A stretch of 18,572 bases of DNA from Nitrospirota bacterium (GCA_021815285.1 JAKAHE010000009.1:1-18572), one strand, 5' to 3'. Counted from the first letter of the stretch, positions 7,125 through 14,430 are shown. The notes: generated from the letters alone by a model not told the origin. Made by a program: numbers and translations.

Positions 7125-8009
7125 ATGCTTCCGTACGAGATACTCCGGAAAATAAAGCGGCTGGAGATAAAGACGTCCCGGCTTGTAGAGGGCGCTCTCT
7201 CCGGCGGATACCTCTCCACGTTCAAGGGGCGGGGGATAGAGTTCACCGAGGTGCGCGAATACGTCCCCGGCGACGACGTCCGGGCGATAGACTGGAATGT
7301 CACGGCCAGGACCGGCTACCCGTACGTCAAGACCTTCGTCGAGGAGAGGGACTTGACCGTCATGCTCGCAGTGGATCTCTCCGCCTCGATGGACTTCGGC
7401 ACGACGACGCAGACCAAGCGCGAGCTTGCGGTGGAGTTCGCCGCTGCCACCGCGCTCCTTGCCGTGCAGGGCGGAGACAGGGCCGGGCTTATTGCGTATA
7501 CGGACAGGGTGGAGCTGTTCATCCCGCCCAAGAAGGGCAAACGCCATGTCCTGGGGCTTCTGGCCGCGCTTTCGGCAATCCGGCCTGCGGGGGTTAAAAC
7601 CGACCTGGCCGTCCCGGCGAAGGCCCTGATGCGCTCGCTTACGACCCGCTCAACGCTCTTCTGGGTATCGGACTTCCTCGAGGCCGTAAACGCGCCGGCC
7701 CTGAAAGCGCTCGCAAGACGGCACGAGCTCGTGCCGGTCGTGCCGACGGACAGAAGGGAGGCCGGTGGACCGGCTTCTGGATGGGGCACATTGGCGGAGT
7801 TCGTAGACCCGGAAACCGGTAAGAGAATACTCGTGGATTTTTCCTCGCCCCGGTTTATCCAGGCCTTCAAGGACTGGCGGGCCAGGTTGGAAAAGGAGCG
7901 GGCCGCGCTCTTTAATTCGCTCCGCGCGGAGCCTGTATGGCTCTCCACGGGGAGTTCTCCCGTCACGCCGCTCGCGGGATATTTTCGCAGACAGGCGAGG
8001 AGGCGCTGA
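7125..8009 (+). CDS. DUF58 domain protein of the Bat operon
   Basis: The 294-residue cytoplasmic protein has the DUF58 signature GIEFTEVREYVPGDDVRAID at 37-56 followed by WNVTART, and a von Willebrand A-like core with the metal-site motif DLSAS at 84-88. DUF58 proteins accompany MoxR ATPases and VWA membrane proteins in Bat-type clusters. They are thought to help assemble or mature metal- or membrane-bound complexes, but their chemistry is not known. The stop codon TGA shares a base with the batA start (TGATG), so the two are translationally coupled. Residues 213-221 around GGPASGWG are encoded by a dispersed palindrome and are slightly longer than in relatives. No MoxR gene lies directly upstream, where one is often found. 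Confidence 0.9.
   Translation: MLPYEILRKIKRLEIKTSRLVEGALSGGYLSTFKGRGIEFTEVREYVPGDDVRAIDWNVTARTGYPYVKTFVEERDLTVMLAVDLSASMDFGTTTQTKRELAVEFAAATALLAVQGGDRAGLIAYTDRVELFIPPKKGKRHVLGLLAALSAIRPAGVKTDLAVPAKALMRSLTTRSTLFWVSDFLEAVNAPALKALARRHELVPVVPTDRREAGGPASGWGTLAEFVDPETGKRILVDFSSPRFIQAFKDWRARLEKERAALFNSLRAEPVWLSTGSSPVTPLAGYFRRQARRR
7762..7773. repeat. Dispersed palindrome CCGGTGGACCGG, copy 4
   Basis: This is the variant with GG as the two central bases, followed by CTTCTGG. It lies in the DUF58 gene and is read in another frame than the RSTG copies, giving EAGGPASGW. Confidence 0.6.
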
Positions 8010-8995
8010 TGGGCCTGTTTATGCACCCGGCAATCCTGTGGCTTGCTGCTCTCGCGCCGATTCTTTTTTACATTTCCATCCGCAAAAAAGGGGCTTTTAT
8101 TCCGTTCCCCGGCATATCCCTGGCGAAATCGCTCCCGCGCGCGAGATTCTTATGGCTATCCCCGCTTCTTCTCTCGCTTGCGTTCGTCTGTCTTGTAATC
8201 GCCGGCGCGCGCCCCAGGACGGCTGAAGGCGTGCAGGAAAAAAAGATAATCGGAGTGGATGTCGCGCTTGCGATAGACCTCTCCGGCAGCATGAGGGCGG
8301 AAGACCTGAAGCCCGACCGCATCGATGCGGCCAAGGCGATGCTCAAGAAGTTCATAAACGGCTTCAACCAGGGGCGGATGGCGCTGGTGGCCTTCGCAGG
8401 CCGGTCGTTCACGCAGTGCCCGCTCACGTCCGACGGCAACATACTGATAAGCCTGCTCGACCAGCTCGACGTAGGCTCGGTCCAGATAGACGGCACGGCC
8501 ATCGGGGACGCGGTAACAAACTGCATGAACAGGCTTAAAGGCTCGTCCGCCTCGAAGGTCATCGTCCTGCTCACGGACGGCGAGAACAACGCAGGCTCAG
8601 TAGACCCGATAACCGCGGCCCGCGCGGCGGCGAAGGAAGGAATAAAGATTTACGCAATAGGCATAGGAACGCCGGGGGGCGCGCCCGTGCCCGCGTACGG
8701 CCCGCTTGGGCAGAAGTTCTATCTTCAGGATCAGTTCGGGCACGTACTGCTTGCGAAGGTGGACATGAATACGCTAAAAGAGATGGCCGCGATAACCGGC
8801 GGGCAGGCGTTCCAGGCGACGGACAACAAGGCTCTCGAAGACATATACGCCGCAATATCGCACATGAAGAAAAAAGAGCTTACCGTGGAGAAAATAAGCG
8901 GATACCATGAGTTATTCCCGTATCCCGCCGGATTGGGCCTTATACTGCTGCTTATCGGCGGGGTACTGTTCGCCGCGAGGAGGCGGCTATCATAA
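8009..8995 (+). CDS. batA: BatA-like VWA-domain membrane protein
   Basis: The 328-residue protein has two N-terminal membrane segments (about 6-23 and 48-66), a VWA domain at about 82-285 and a C-terminal membrane segment (about 304-323) ending in a basic tail. The metal-ion-dependent adhesion site is complete: DLSGS at 90-94, GTAIGD at 162-167 and LLTDGENN at 188-194. BatA works with BatB in a membrane complex tied to aerotolerance or stress resistance in some bacteria; the molecular role is unresolved. The ATG at 8009 is chosen because GAGGAGG lies five bases upstream and it overlaps the previous stop. It is paralogous to the next gene, which gives a useful internal comparison for the insertion in BatB. 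Confidence 0.9.
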   Translation: MGLFMHPAILWLAALAPILFYISIRKKGAFIPFPGISLAKSLPRARFLWLSPLLLSLAFVCLVIAGARPRTAEGVQEKKIIGVDVALAIDLSGSMRAEDLKPDRIDAAKAMLKKFINGFNQGRMALVAFAGRSFTQCPLTSDGNILISLLDQLDVGSVQIDGTAIGDAVTNCMNRLKGSSASKVIVLLTDGENNAGSVDPITAARAAAKEGIKIYAIGIGTPGGAPVPAYGPLGQKFYLQDQFGHVLLAKVDMNTLKEMAAITGGQAFQATDNKALEDIYAAISHMKKKELTVEKISGYHELFPYPAGLGLILLLIGGVLFAARRRLS

Positions 8996-9999
8996 GCGCG
9001 TTCGGATACCCGGAGTTTTTCTGGCTGTTTCTTGCCGCACTGGGGCTGGGAATGGCCTTCGCCTACTCCGCGCGGAAGGCGCGCCGGGAGCGGCTTGCCT
9101 TTTCCTCGGCTGAGATGATGAAGAGGCTCGGGCTTGGAAACGGCTCCGGACGGTTCACCGCCCGGTCGCTATTGATCCTGGCCTCGGCAGTCCTCGCCGT
9201 CATTGCCATAGCGCGGCCCCTTGGGCCGCCCGCAGGCTCGGAGGAAGTCCCGGTCTCGATGGACGCAATCGTCGCGCTCGACATCTCCGACAGTATGCTC
9301 GTGCCGGACGGCGGCCGGTCGACCGGCTTCGGAGGTGGAGCGCAGGACAGGCTGTCAGTCGCGAAGGGTTTTATAAGAAAACTGGTATCCGACGCCCCAG
9401 GGGACAGGTTCGGACTGGTTCTCTTCTCCGGGGATTCGATAATAAGCTGCCCGCCCACCCTCGACCACGAAACGTACATCGATTTTCTCTCGGATGCGGA
9501 CGTAACAAAGCAGGACCTCCCTGGAACCGCGATAGGCGACGCGCTCGTCACCGCCGCGACGAAATTTAAAAAGTCCGGCCTGCCGCGCGCAGTAGTCGTC
9601 GTTTCGGACGGGGAGAACACCTACGGGCCAGACCCTGCGGGCGCGGCGAAGGAGGCGAAGGCGGCGGGGCTTAAGGTATATACCGTCGGCGTCGGGACGC
9701 CTGCGGGCGGCAGGATACCGGAAGGGGTGGACTTCTTCGGGCAGCCGAAATACAAGAGAGACAGGCAGGGCCGGGTTGTCGTGTCGTCGCTGCACGAAGG
9801 GGCGCTGAAAGCCGTCGCAAATGCGGGCGGCGGGCGTTATTTTTACTCCCGGGACACAGGCGCGGCGGGCCGTCTGGCAAGGGAGCTTTCGCCCAAAACC
9901 ACGAGAAAATCAAAGGAAAAATTCGCCGGCGCGCAGGAATACGGGCCGTGGTTCGCCCTCGCCGGGGCGATAGCGCTTATGGCGGCGATAATTATATGA
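8992..9999 (+). CDS. batB: BatB-like VWA-domain membrane protein, probable AUA start
   Basis: From 8992 the product has 335 residues. Membrane segment 1 (GYPEFFWLFLAALGLG, 5-20) matches the start of BatA-type proteins, segment 2 is near 57-75, the VWA domain carries DISDS at 97-101 and GTAIGD, VVSDGEN follows, and a final membrane helix ends the protein. The first in-frame ATG (9052) would delete most of segment 1, and no ATG, GTG or TTG occurs in frame between the batA stop and 9052. GAGGAGG (8977-8983) sits eight bases before ATA at 8992, which overlaps the batA TAA as ATAA. One G instead of A would give ATGA and still end batA at the same place. Residues about 107-118 (GGRSTGFGGGAQ) make this loop nine residues longer than in BatA, at a dispersed palindrome. 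Confidence 0.82.
   Translation: MSAFGYPEFFWLFLAALGLGMAFAYSARKARRERLAFSSAEMMKRLGLGNGSGRFTARSLLILASAVLAVIAIARPLGPPAGSEEVPVSMDAIVALDISDSMLVPDGGRSTGFGGGAQDRLSVAKGFIRKLVSDAPGDRFGLVLFSGDSIISCPPTLDHETYIDFLSDADVTKQDLPGTAIGDALVTAATKFKKSGLPRAVVVVSDGENTYGPDPAGAAKEAKAAGLKVYTVGVGTPAGGRIPEGVDFFGQPKYKRDRQGRVVVSSLHEGALKAVANAGGGRYFYSRDTGAAGRLARELSPKTTRKSKEKFAGAQEYGPWFALAGAIALMAAIII
9315..9326. repeat. Dispersed palindrome CCGGTCGACCGG, copy 5
   Basis: This is a perfect palindrome followed by CTTCGG, within batB and read as GRSTGF. It lies in a nine-residue extension relative to the paralogous BatA, just after the metal-site motif. Confidence 0.75.
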
Positions 10000-10775
10000 A
10001 AAGGTTGAGTTATATACTTTTGCTCCTGCCGTTTGTTTTTGCCTTTTCTCCGTTTGCGACGCCGAACGAGAAGGGGATGTCGGCATACAGCGCGGGGAAA
10101 TACGACAATGCGGAGACGGACTTTGCAAAAGCGGCCAGGGACAACCCCGGCAAACCGCAGGCTCATTTGAATCTCGGCGACGCGCTCTATAAAAAAGGGC
10201 AGTTCGACCAGGCCGCGCAGGAGTATTCCAAGGCCGCGAAGCTTGGTCCCGATATGCCGGAGGCGTGGTATAACCTTGGCGATGCGCTCTACAGGACGGG
10301 GGATTACGACAAGGCGCTTTCGGCCTACCGGAGAGCGGACGCATTAAGGAAAGACGCGGACACGGAGCACAATATAAAAGTTACACTGGAGAGGATAAAA
10401 GAGGAGAAAAAGACCGAAAACGCCCTCCGGGAAAAAAGCGGCGGACAGGGTCGGCAGGGTAACCGGGGAAAAACCGGGCAGGGCAATAATAAGAAAAACG
10501 GCTCATCCGGCAATGCCGGAAATGCGGCTATGAATAATCAGCCCGGACAAAACGGGCAGTCCCGGGGGCTGTCCCAATCCGACATAAACAGTATGCTTGC
10601 AAGGCAGAGCGCGGAGGAGAAGAGTCTTCGCAATTACTTCCAGCCGGGCAAAAAGGAAGACCCCTTGAGCCGGCGCGAGGCGCAGATAGAGCAGATACTT
10701 AGGAGCATCGGCGCCCCGGTTCCGAACGTGATGCCGCAGAAGCCCGGCGCGCCATATATCGAAAAAGACTGGTGA
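9996..10775 (+). CDS. BatC-like periplasmic TPR protein
   Basis: The 259-residue product has a signal peptide or membrane anchor (MKRLSYILLLLPFVFAFSPF), three tetratricopeptide repeats (about 22-54, 55-88 and 89-122; the second and third share the motif NLGDALY), a charged helix, a Gly/Asn/Gln-rich low-complexity region at about 148-190 and a conserved-looking end (EKDW). TPR proteins ending in a DW-type tail follow batB in many Bat operons and are thought to scaffold the complex. The ATG at 9996 overlaps the batB stop (ATGA). The low-complexity region includes a small palindrome at 10507-10519. It is the last gene of the operon; no terminator follows, and the next promoter starts 30 bases later. 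Confidence 0.85.
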   Translation: MKRLSYILLLLPFVFAFSPFATPNEKGMSAYSAGKYDNAETDFAKAARDNPGKPQAHLNLGDALYKKGQFDQAAQEYSKAAKLGPDMPEAWYNLGDALYRTGDYDKALSAYRRADALRKDADTEHNIKVTLERIKEEKKTENALREKSGGQGRQGNRGKTGQGNNKKNGSSGNAGNAAMNNQPGQNGQSRGLSQSDINSMLARQSAEEKSLRNYFQPGKKEDPLSRREAQIEQILRSIGAPVPNVMPQKPGAPYIEKDW

Positions 10776-10804
10776 CGCTGGATGTGCTAACGCCTCTTAT
10801 TTTC

Positions 10805-10833
10805 TTGCTAATCGGCATGAATTTCTATAAAAT
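10805..10833 (+). promoter_or_regulatory. Candidate promoter for the tat genes
   Basis: TTGCTA (10805-10810) and TAAAAT (10828-10833) are 17 bases apart and 39 bases upstream of the tatA/B start. The -10 matches five of six and the -35 four of six. Read-through from the Bat operon is also possible. Confidence 0.55.
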
Positions 10834-10872
10834 AATCAGGTTGTTCATGCGTGATAAACAAGGGAGTTTCAT

Positions 10873-11316
10873 ATGCCCGGCTTCGGTTATTCGAGCGAAT
10901 TTCTGCTGATTTTTATCGTTGCGCTGCTTGTTTTCGGGCCGAAGAGGCTGCCGGAGCTGGCAAAATCCCTTGGGCGCGCAATGCACGAGTTCAAGCGCTC
11001 CATGAACGAGTTCAAAAACCAGATAGAGTCCGAGGTAGGGGCCGAAAAAATAAAAGAAGACTTGATGAGGCAGGTGGATTTCAAGGCGCCCCCGCCATCG
11101 CCTGTTCAGAATACCATAGAGACGGAAGAGGATTACGCGAAGCTTGCCGAGCAGGAGCCGGTCGCCCAGCCCGGGCAGGCCCAGAGAAACAAGGCGAGTT
11201 TCCCCGGAAGCGTCCCGGATAACAAATCCATAACAGCCCCGTCCGAAGCAGGCAAGGCCGCCGAAGCGCCTGCCATGAAGCAGGCCGACCTGCCCCCCAA
11301 GAAGACCGATGCCTGA
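10873..11316 (+). CDS. tatA: Twin-arginine translocase TatA/TatB family subunit
   Basis: The 147-residue protein begins with one membrane helix (FLLIFIVALLVFG, about 10-22), the hinge GPKRLPELAKSLG and an amphipathic helix, the layout of TatA/TatB. The acidic residue near the start of the helix (Glu9) and GPKRLPELA are shared with TatB-type proteins. With one such gene beside tatC it may do both jobs, so the tatA symbol is provisional. The C-terminal 90 residues are Pro/Ala/Lys-rich and probably disordered. An AAGGGA ribosome-binding site lies upstream of the ATG. It overlaps tatC by eight bases, indicating coupled translation. Tat exports folded, often cofactor-containing proteins. Confidence 0.9.
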   Translation: MPGFGYSSEFLLIFIVALLVFGPKRLPELAKSLGRAMHEFKRSMNEFKNQIESEVGAEKIKEDLMRQVDFKAPPPSPVQNTIETEEDYAKLAEQEPVAQPGQAQRNKASFPGSVPDNKSITAPSEAGKAAEAPAMKQADLPPKKTDA

Positions 11317-12112
11317 AAAACCCGGAAAGATGATGTCGATTCTCGCGCACCTGGAGGAGCTTCGGAGGCGGCTTTTTTATGTCGCCGTCGTGCTCTTTGT
11401 CGCCTTTATCGCGTGTTTCCAGTACTGGGAGTATCTGCTCAACTGGATGAAGATACCTCTCACCCTGGTGCTGAAGACCAAGACAACCTGGCCGTTCGTC
11501 GTCCCGACATACCTGCCCAGCCCCACAAAGCTCATAGCCGTGGCTCCGGGCGAGGTGCTGTGGATGGCGTTCAAGATAGCATTCATAGCCAGCATATTCA
11601 TTTCCATGCCATTTATCCTCGCGCAGATATGGCTTTTCATATCCCCCGGCCTGCTGCCGAAGGAGCGCAGATGGGCGCTGCCATTCGTCATCTCCGCGAC
11701 GGTCATGTTCGTCGTCGGCGCGCTATTCTGCCAGTATGTCGTTCTCCCGTTTGCGGTGCGTTTCCTTCTGACATGGGGAATCAATGAAGTTACACCCATG
11801 ATCTCGATAAAGGAATACGTGGACTTCTGCGGGAAGTTCCTGCTCTCCTTCGGGCTGGTGTTCGAGCTCCCGCTTATCATAACGCTGCTGTCCCGTCTGG
11901 GGCTTATAACGCCCAAATTTCTTGCAAAGAACCGCAAATACGCCATCCTCGCCGCGTTCATAGCCGCCGCCATCCTGACGCCCACGCCTGATATGTTCAA
12001 CCAGACCCTCATGGCCGCGCCGATGATACTGCTCTACGAGGTGGGCATCATAATGGCCCGGATTACCGGACGCCGCAAGAAAGACCCTGACGCCGAAACC
12101 GAAGAGTCTTAA
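11309..12112 (+). CDS. tatC: Sec-independent protein translocase TatC
   Basis: The 267-residue polytopic protein has the family's six membrane helices. It carries the N-terminal cytoplasmic signature HLEELRRRL at 14-22, the conserved FISPGLLPKERRW loop after helix 2 and the FGLVFELPL region in helix 4. TatC binds the twin-arginine signal peptide and recruits TatA. The ATG lies within the last codons of tatA/B. A terminator follows nine bases after the stop, so tatA/B-tatC forms a transcription unit of two genes. Identification is secure. Confidence 0.96.
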   Translation: MPEKPGKMMSILAHLEELRRRLFYVAVVLFVAFIACFQYWEYLLNWMKIPLTLVLKTKTTWPFVVPTYLPSPTKLIAVAPGEVLWMAFKIAFIASIFISMPFILAQIWLFISPGLLPKERRWALPFVISATVMFVVGALFCQYVVLPFAVRFLLTWGINEVTPMISIKEYVDFCGKFLLSFGLVFELPLIITLLSRLGLITPKFLAKNRKYAILAAFIAAAILTPTPDMFNQTLMAAPMILLYEVGIIMARITGRRKKDPDAETEES

Positions 12113-12120
12113 CAGGCGGC

Positions 12121-12153
12121 AAGGCGCCTCTGTATCCGGAGGGCGCTTTTTTA
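12121..12153 (+). terminator. Rho-independent terminator after tatC
   Basis: AAGGCGCCTC pairs with GAGGGCGCTT across a short loop, with one bulged base, followed by a T tract (12147-12152). Confidence 0.75.
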
Positions 12154-12192
12154 TTAATCCATTAATCGCAATCGAAAGGGAGGGGCAGCATT

Positions 12193-13674
12193 ATGAAGTT
12201 GACGGCGGTTTTGATGTCTTTGTTTCTAATCATATTTTTATCCGTTGGCGTTGCGCTGGCCGACGGAAACAATGCCTATAGCGACCTTTTGGGCGTGCTC
12301 AAGGCAAAGGGCGTGCTGGACCAGCAAGCCTATGACAACCTCAAGAAAAGCGAGGCGGCATCCCCCGCGCCCGCAGCCGGCACGCTTGGGCTTCTCGATG
12401 TCCTTAAGAAAAAGGGCGTAATCAGCGAGGAGGACTACAACAGAATATCTAAAGAAGCGGTCCCGGCGCCTGCCCAGGTCGTCTCGAAAACGGCCCCCGC
12501 CACCGTGCAGACAGCCCAAACATCGCCCGCGTCTTCGCCTGCCCCCGTTGCTGCGGAGCGGCCCTTGAACGGCGCGCTCACGAACTTCGAGGACGGTTTC
12601 GCCCGGCTGACAGGAGACAGGGTAAGGCTTAAGATACGCGCATTCTTTCAGGCTGGCTGGCTCTACGACGACTCCGGCATCTCCGTGGGCAGGCCCCCTA
12701 CGGGCCAGATATCCGATACCTCCGACAACACATTTTTCGCAAGGCGCGCCAAGCTGTTCTTCAGCGGCAGGATATTCAAAAAGATAGGTTTCATGATTTC
12801 CATGGACGGCACCACGTCGCCGCTGCTCTCCGACGCTTACGCCTACCTGGACTACATCCCTCACGCGAGGGTAACCCTGGGCCAGTTCAAGACCCCGTTC
12901 TCGGTAGAGCAGCTTATGTCCACAGGGGCTATCCCGACCGTCAACCGCTCGCTCGTGACTAACATGATAGCAAACCCGCAGCAAAGGGACGTGGGCGTTA
13001 TGCTCTCCGGCGCGTACCGGATTAAGGGCAGGCCCTTGGGCGCCGGCTACGCAACAGGGGTTTTCAACGGCAACGGCACGAATAACGTGGACGACAACAA
13101 CCGGAAGGACTGGATTGGCCGCGTATGGATTAATCCGTTCGTAGAAGGGCTTACCCTGGGCGGCTCCTGGTATACGGGCGAGACGAGGGCCAAGACTGGC
13201 GACCATAACCACGACCACCAGAAATGGGGCGCGGACTTCGAGTATGCCCCGTCGATGGTCAAGGGCCTAAGGACAATGGGCGAGTTCGAGTGGGAGAGGA
13301 GATACTACGACACATACGTCTCCAAGGACGTTTTCAACACCTCCAAGCCTGACGCCTTCGGGAAATACGCACATACATTCGGGTATTACCTCGAAGCCTG
13401 GTACAGGGTGAACGGCATAAGCGGCCCCGCGAGTTTCTTAAACGCCTTCGAGCCTGTAATCCGCTACGACTTCTTGGACGAGGCCACGAGCGGCGTCGCC
13501 AACGACAGGGATAGATGGACCTTCGGCGCCAACTACTACATCAACAGATACGTAAGGGTAATGGCCAACTGGGAGGTCATACACGCGGAGAGCGGACTGG
13601 CCAAGAACTCTCTTGAGAAGATAGACCTCAAAAGCCACAACCTCTTCACGACGCTTTTACAGATAAAGTTCTAA
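12193..13674 (+). CDS. OprP/OprO-like outer-membrane porin
   Basis: The 493-residue protein has a signal peptide (cleavage near ALA-DG, residue 23). Two related helical motifs follow (LLGVLKAKGVLDQQAYDNL at 32-50; LLDVLKKKGVISEEDYNRI at 67-85), then a Pro/Ala linker and a beta-barrel domain from about 150 ending in Phe, the usual outer-membrane targeting residue. FFARRAKLFFSGRIFKKIGF, VTLGQFKTPFSVEQLMS and QQRDVGVMLSG are typical of the phosphate-selective porin O/P family. The family name does not prove phosphate selectivity, and no pst or pho gene is nearby. It is probably expressed alone: GGGAGGGG before the ATG is a strong ribosome-binding site, and terminators lie on both sides. Confidence 0.9.
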   Translation: MKLTAVLMSLFLIIFLSVGVALADGNNAYSDLLGVLKAKGVLDQQAYDNLKKSEAASPAPAAGTLGLLDVLKKKGVISEEDYNRISKEAVPAPAQVVSKTAPATVQTAQTSPASSPAPVAAERPLNGALTNFEDGFARLTGDRVRLKIRAFFQAGWLYDDSGISVGRPPTGQISDTSDNTFFARRAKLFFSGRIFKKIGFMISMDGTTSPLLSDAYAYLDYIPHARVTLGQFKTPFSVEQLMSTGAIPTVNRSLVTNMIANPQQRDVGVMLSGAYRIKGRPLGAGYATGVFNGNGTNNVDDNNRKDWIGRVWINPFVEGLTLGGSWYTGETRAKTGDHNHDHQKWGADFEYAPSMVKGLRTMGEFEWERRYYDTYVSKDVFNTSKPDAFGKYAHTFGYYLEAWYRVNGISGPASFLNAFEPVIRYDFLDEATSGVANDRDRWTFGANYYINRYVRVMANWEVIHAESGLAKNSLEKIDLKSHNLFTTLLQIKF

Positions 13675-13700
13675 GGCCGGATTTCTTTACCGGATATGCA

Positions 13701-13731
13701 GGGGCCGACCATAGTGTCGGCCCTTGTTTTT
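13701..13731 (+). terminator. Rho-independent terminator after the porin gene
   Basis: A perfect eight-base stem GGGCCGAC/GTCGGCCC (13702-13709 and 13716-13723) with a six-base loop is followed by TTGTTTTT. Confidence 0.9.
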
Positions 13732-13751
13732 CTCCGTCGTTTTTTCAGCCC

Positions 13752-13780
13752 TTGACCTGAGGCGATAAAAAATATATTAT
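13752..13780 (+). promoter_or_regulatory. Promoter for the small-gene pair, probably leaderless
   Basis: TTGACC (13752-13757, five of six) and TATTAT (13775-13780, five of six) are 17 bases apart. The -10 box ends only eight bases before the ATG at 13789, so the transcript would start at or next to the start codon. Confidence 0.7.
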
Positions 13781-13788
13781 TAAGACCT

Positions 13789-14046
13789 ATGCCTTTCGCC
13801 GACAGGGTCATAATTCTCGTTGCGGTCGCATTTCTGTCCAACCTCCCGCTGGGCTATCTCAGGCGCGGGGTAAGGAAATTCTCGTTTCGCTGGTTCCTCT
13901 ACATCCACGCATCCATACCGTTTCTCATACTGCTCAGGATAGGCATGGACATATCCCTCTGGTATATCCCGTTTTCCATTGCGTTCGCGGTGGCGGGCCA
14001 GATAATAGGCGCGCGCATCCGGACGGTTCCCACGGAGAGGGACTGA
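13789..14046 (+). CDS. Small three-helix membrane protein, unknown function
   Basis: I do not recognise this 85-residue protein. It has three likely membrane segments (about 6-24, 34-52 and 55-74), an arginine-rich loop (YLRRGVRKFSFRW) that should face the cytoplasm under the positive-inside rule, and a short charged tail. No catalytic motif is visible. A promoter lies directly upstream and no Shine-Dalgarno sequence is present, so translation is probably leaderless. Its stop overlaps the start of the next gene (TGATG), so the pair is co-translated and may act together. Real coding is supported by the overlap, the promoter and a composition like that of its neighbours. Confidence 0.7.
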   Translation: MPFADRVIILVAVAFLSNLPLGYLRRGVRKFSFRWFLYIHASIPFLILLRIGMDISLWYIPFSIAFAVAGQIIGARIRTVPTERD

Positions 14047-14327
14047 TGGCCGAAGACTTCCTGAAAGGGAAAAACCTCGAGGCGGTGGCGAAGGACATCG
14101 CGGAGGGATATGTATTCGTAAATCCGATATATCTCAAGAAATTCGACCACGAGACCCTGAAGAAGCTTATGGCGGGCGTGCAGAAGGTCATGGTGCTCAT
14201 AAGGAACGAGAAGTTCCCCACCGGGGACGTGGACGCCATAAAACGCAGGAACATGCGGCTGTCCCGCCTGAACAATGCGGGGACAGTAATAAAATACTTC
14301 GCAAAAGAGAGAAAGTGGCTGCTTTAA
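14046..14327 (+). CDS. Small conserved-looking soluble protein, unknown function
   Basis: This 93-residue protein, rich in Lys and Arg, has no signal peptide and no membrane segment. The predicted fold is mostly helical, with KKFDHETLKKLMAGVQKVMV followed by the basic segment DAIKRRNMRLSRLNNAGTVI. I do not recognise the family; the basic region could bind nucleic acid or acidic lipid, but that is a guess. GGAGAGGG ends just before the ATG, which overlaps the stop of the membrane-protein gene. A cytoplasmic partner of that membrane protein is a reasonable hypothesis from the coupling alone. Confidence 0.7.
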   Translation: MAEDFLKGKNLEAVAKDIAEGYVFVNPIYLKKFDHETLKKLMAGVQKVMVLIRNEKFPTGDVDAIKRRNMRLSRLNNAGTVIKYFAKERKWLL

Positions 14328-14359
14328 ACATTAAAGAGATTTAAGAAACCCCTTTTTTC

Positions 14360-14389
14360 TTGACAACTTACTGTCGTTTAAGCTATCTA
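14360..14389 (+). promoter_or_regulatory. Candidate promoter for cpoB
   Basis: A perfect TTGACA (14360-14365) is followed after 18 bases by TATCTA (14384-14389), a weak -10 box. The cpoB start is about 40 bases downstream. Confidence 0.5.
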
Positions 14390-14430
14390 TTAATCGTTGT
14401 CTGACATTCTATCTCAAGGAGGCGCCATAG

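Noticed and set aside
10507..10519. Palindrome CCGGCAATGCCGG in the BatC low-complexity region
   Set aside because: It has a three-base centre and lacks the T/A positions of the dispersed unit; the Gly/Asn codon repeats around it readily produce such sequences.
12238..13218. Minus-strand open frame of 326 residues inside the porin gene
   Set aside because: It is antisense to a gene with a signal peptide, family motifs and a terminal Phe; the translation is Arg/Gly/Val-rich without recognisable domains.
14339..14361. AAGAAA/TTTCTT hairpin after the small gene pair
   Set aside because: The stem is purely A/T-rich and overlaps the TTGACA box; too weak to call a terminator.
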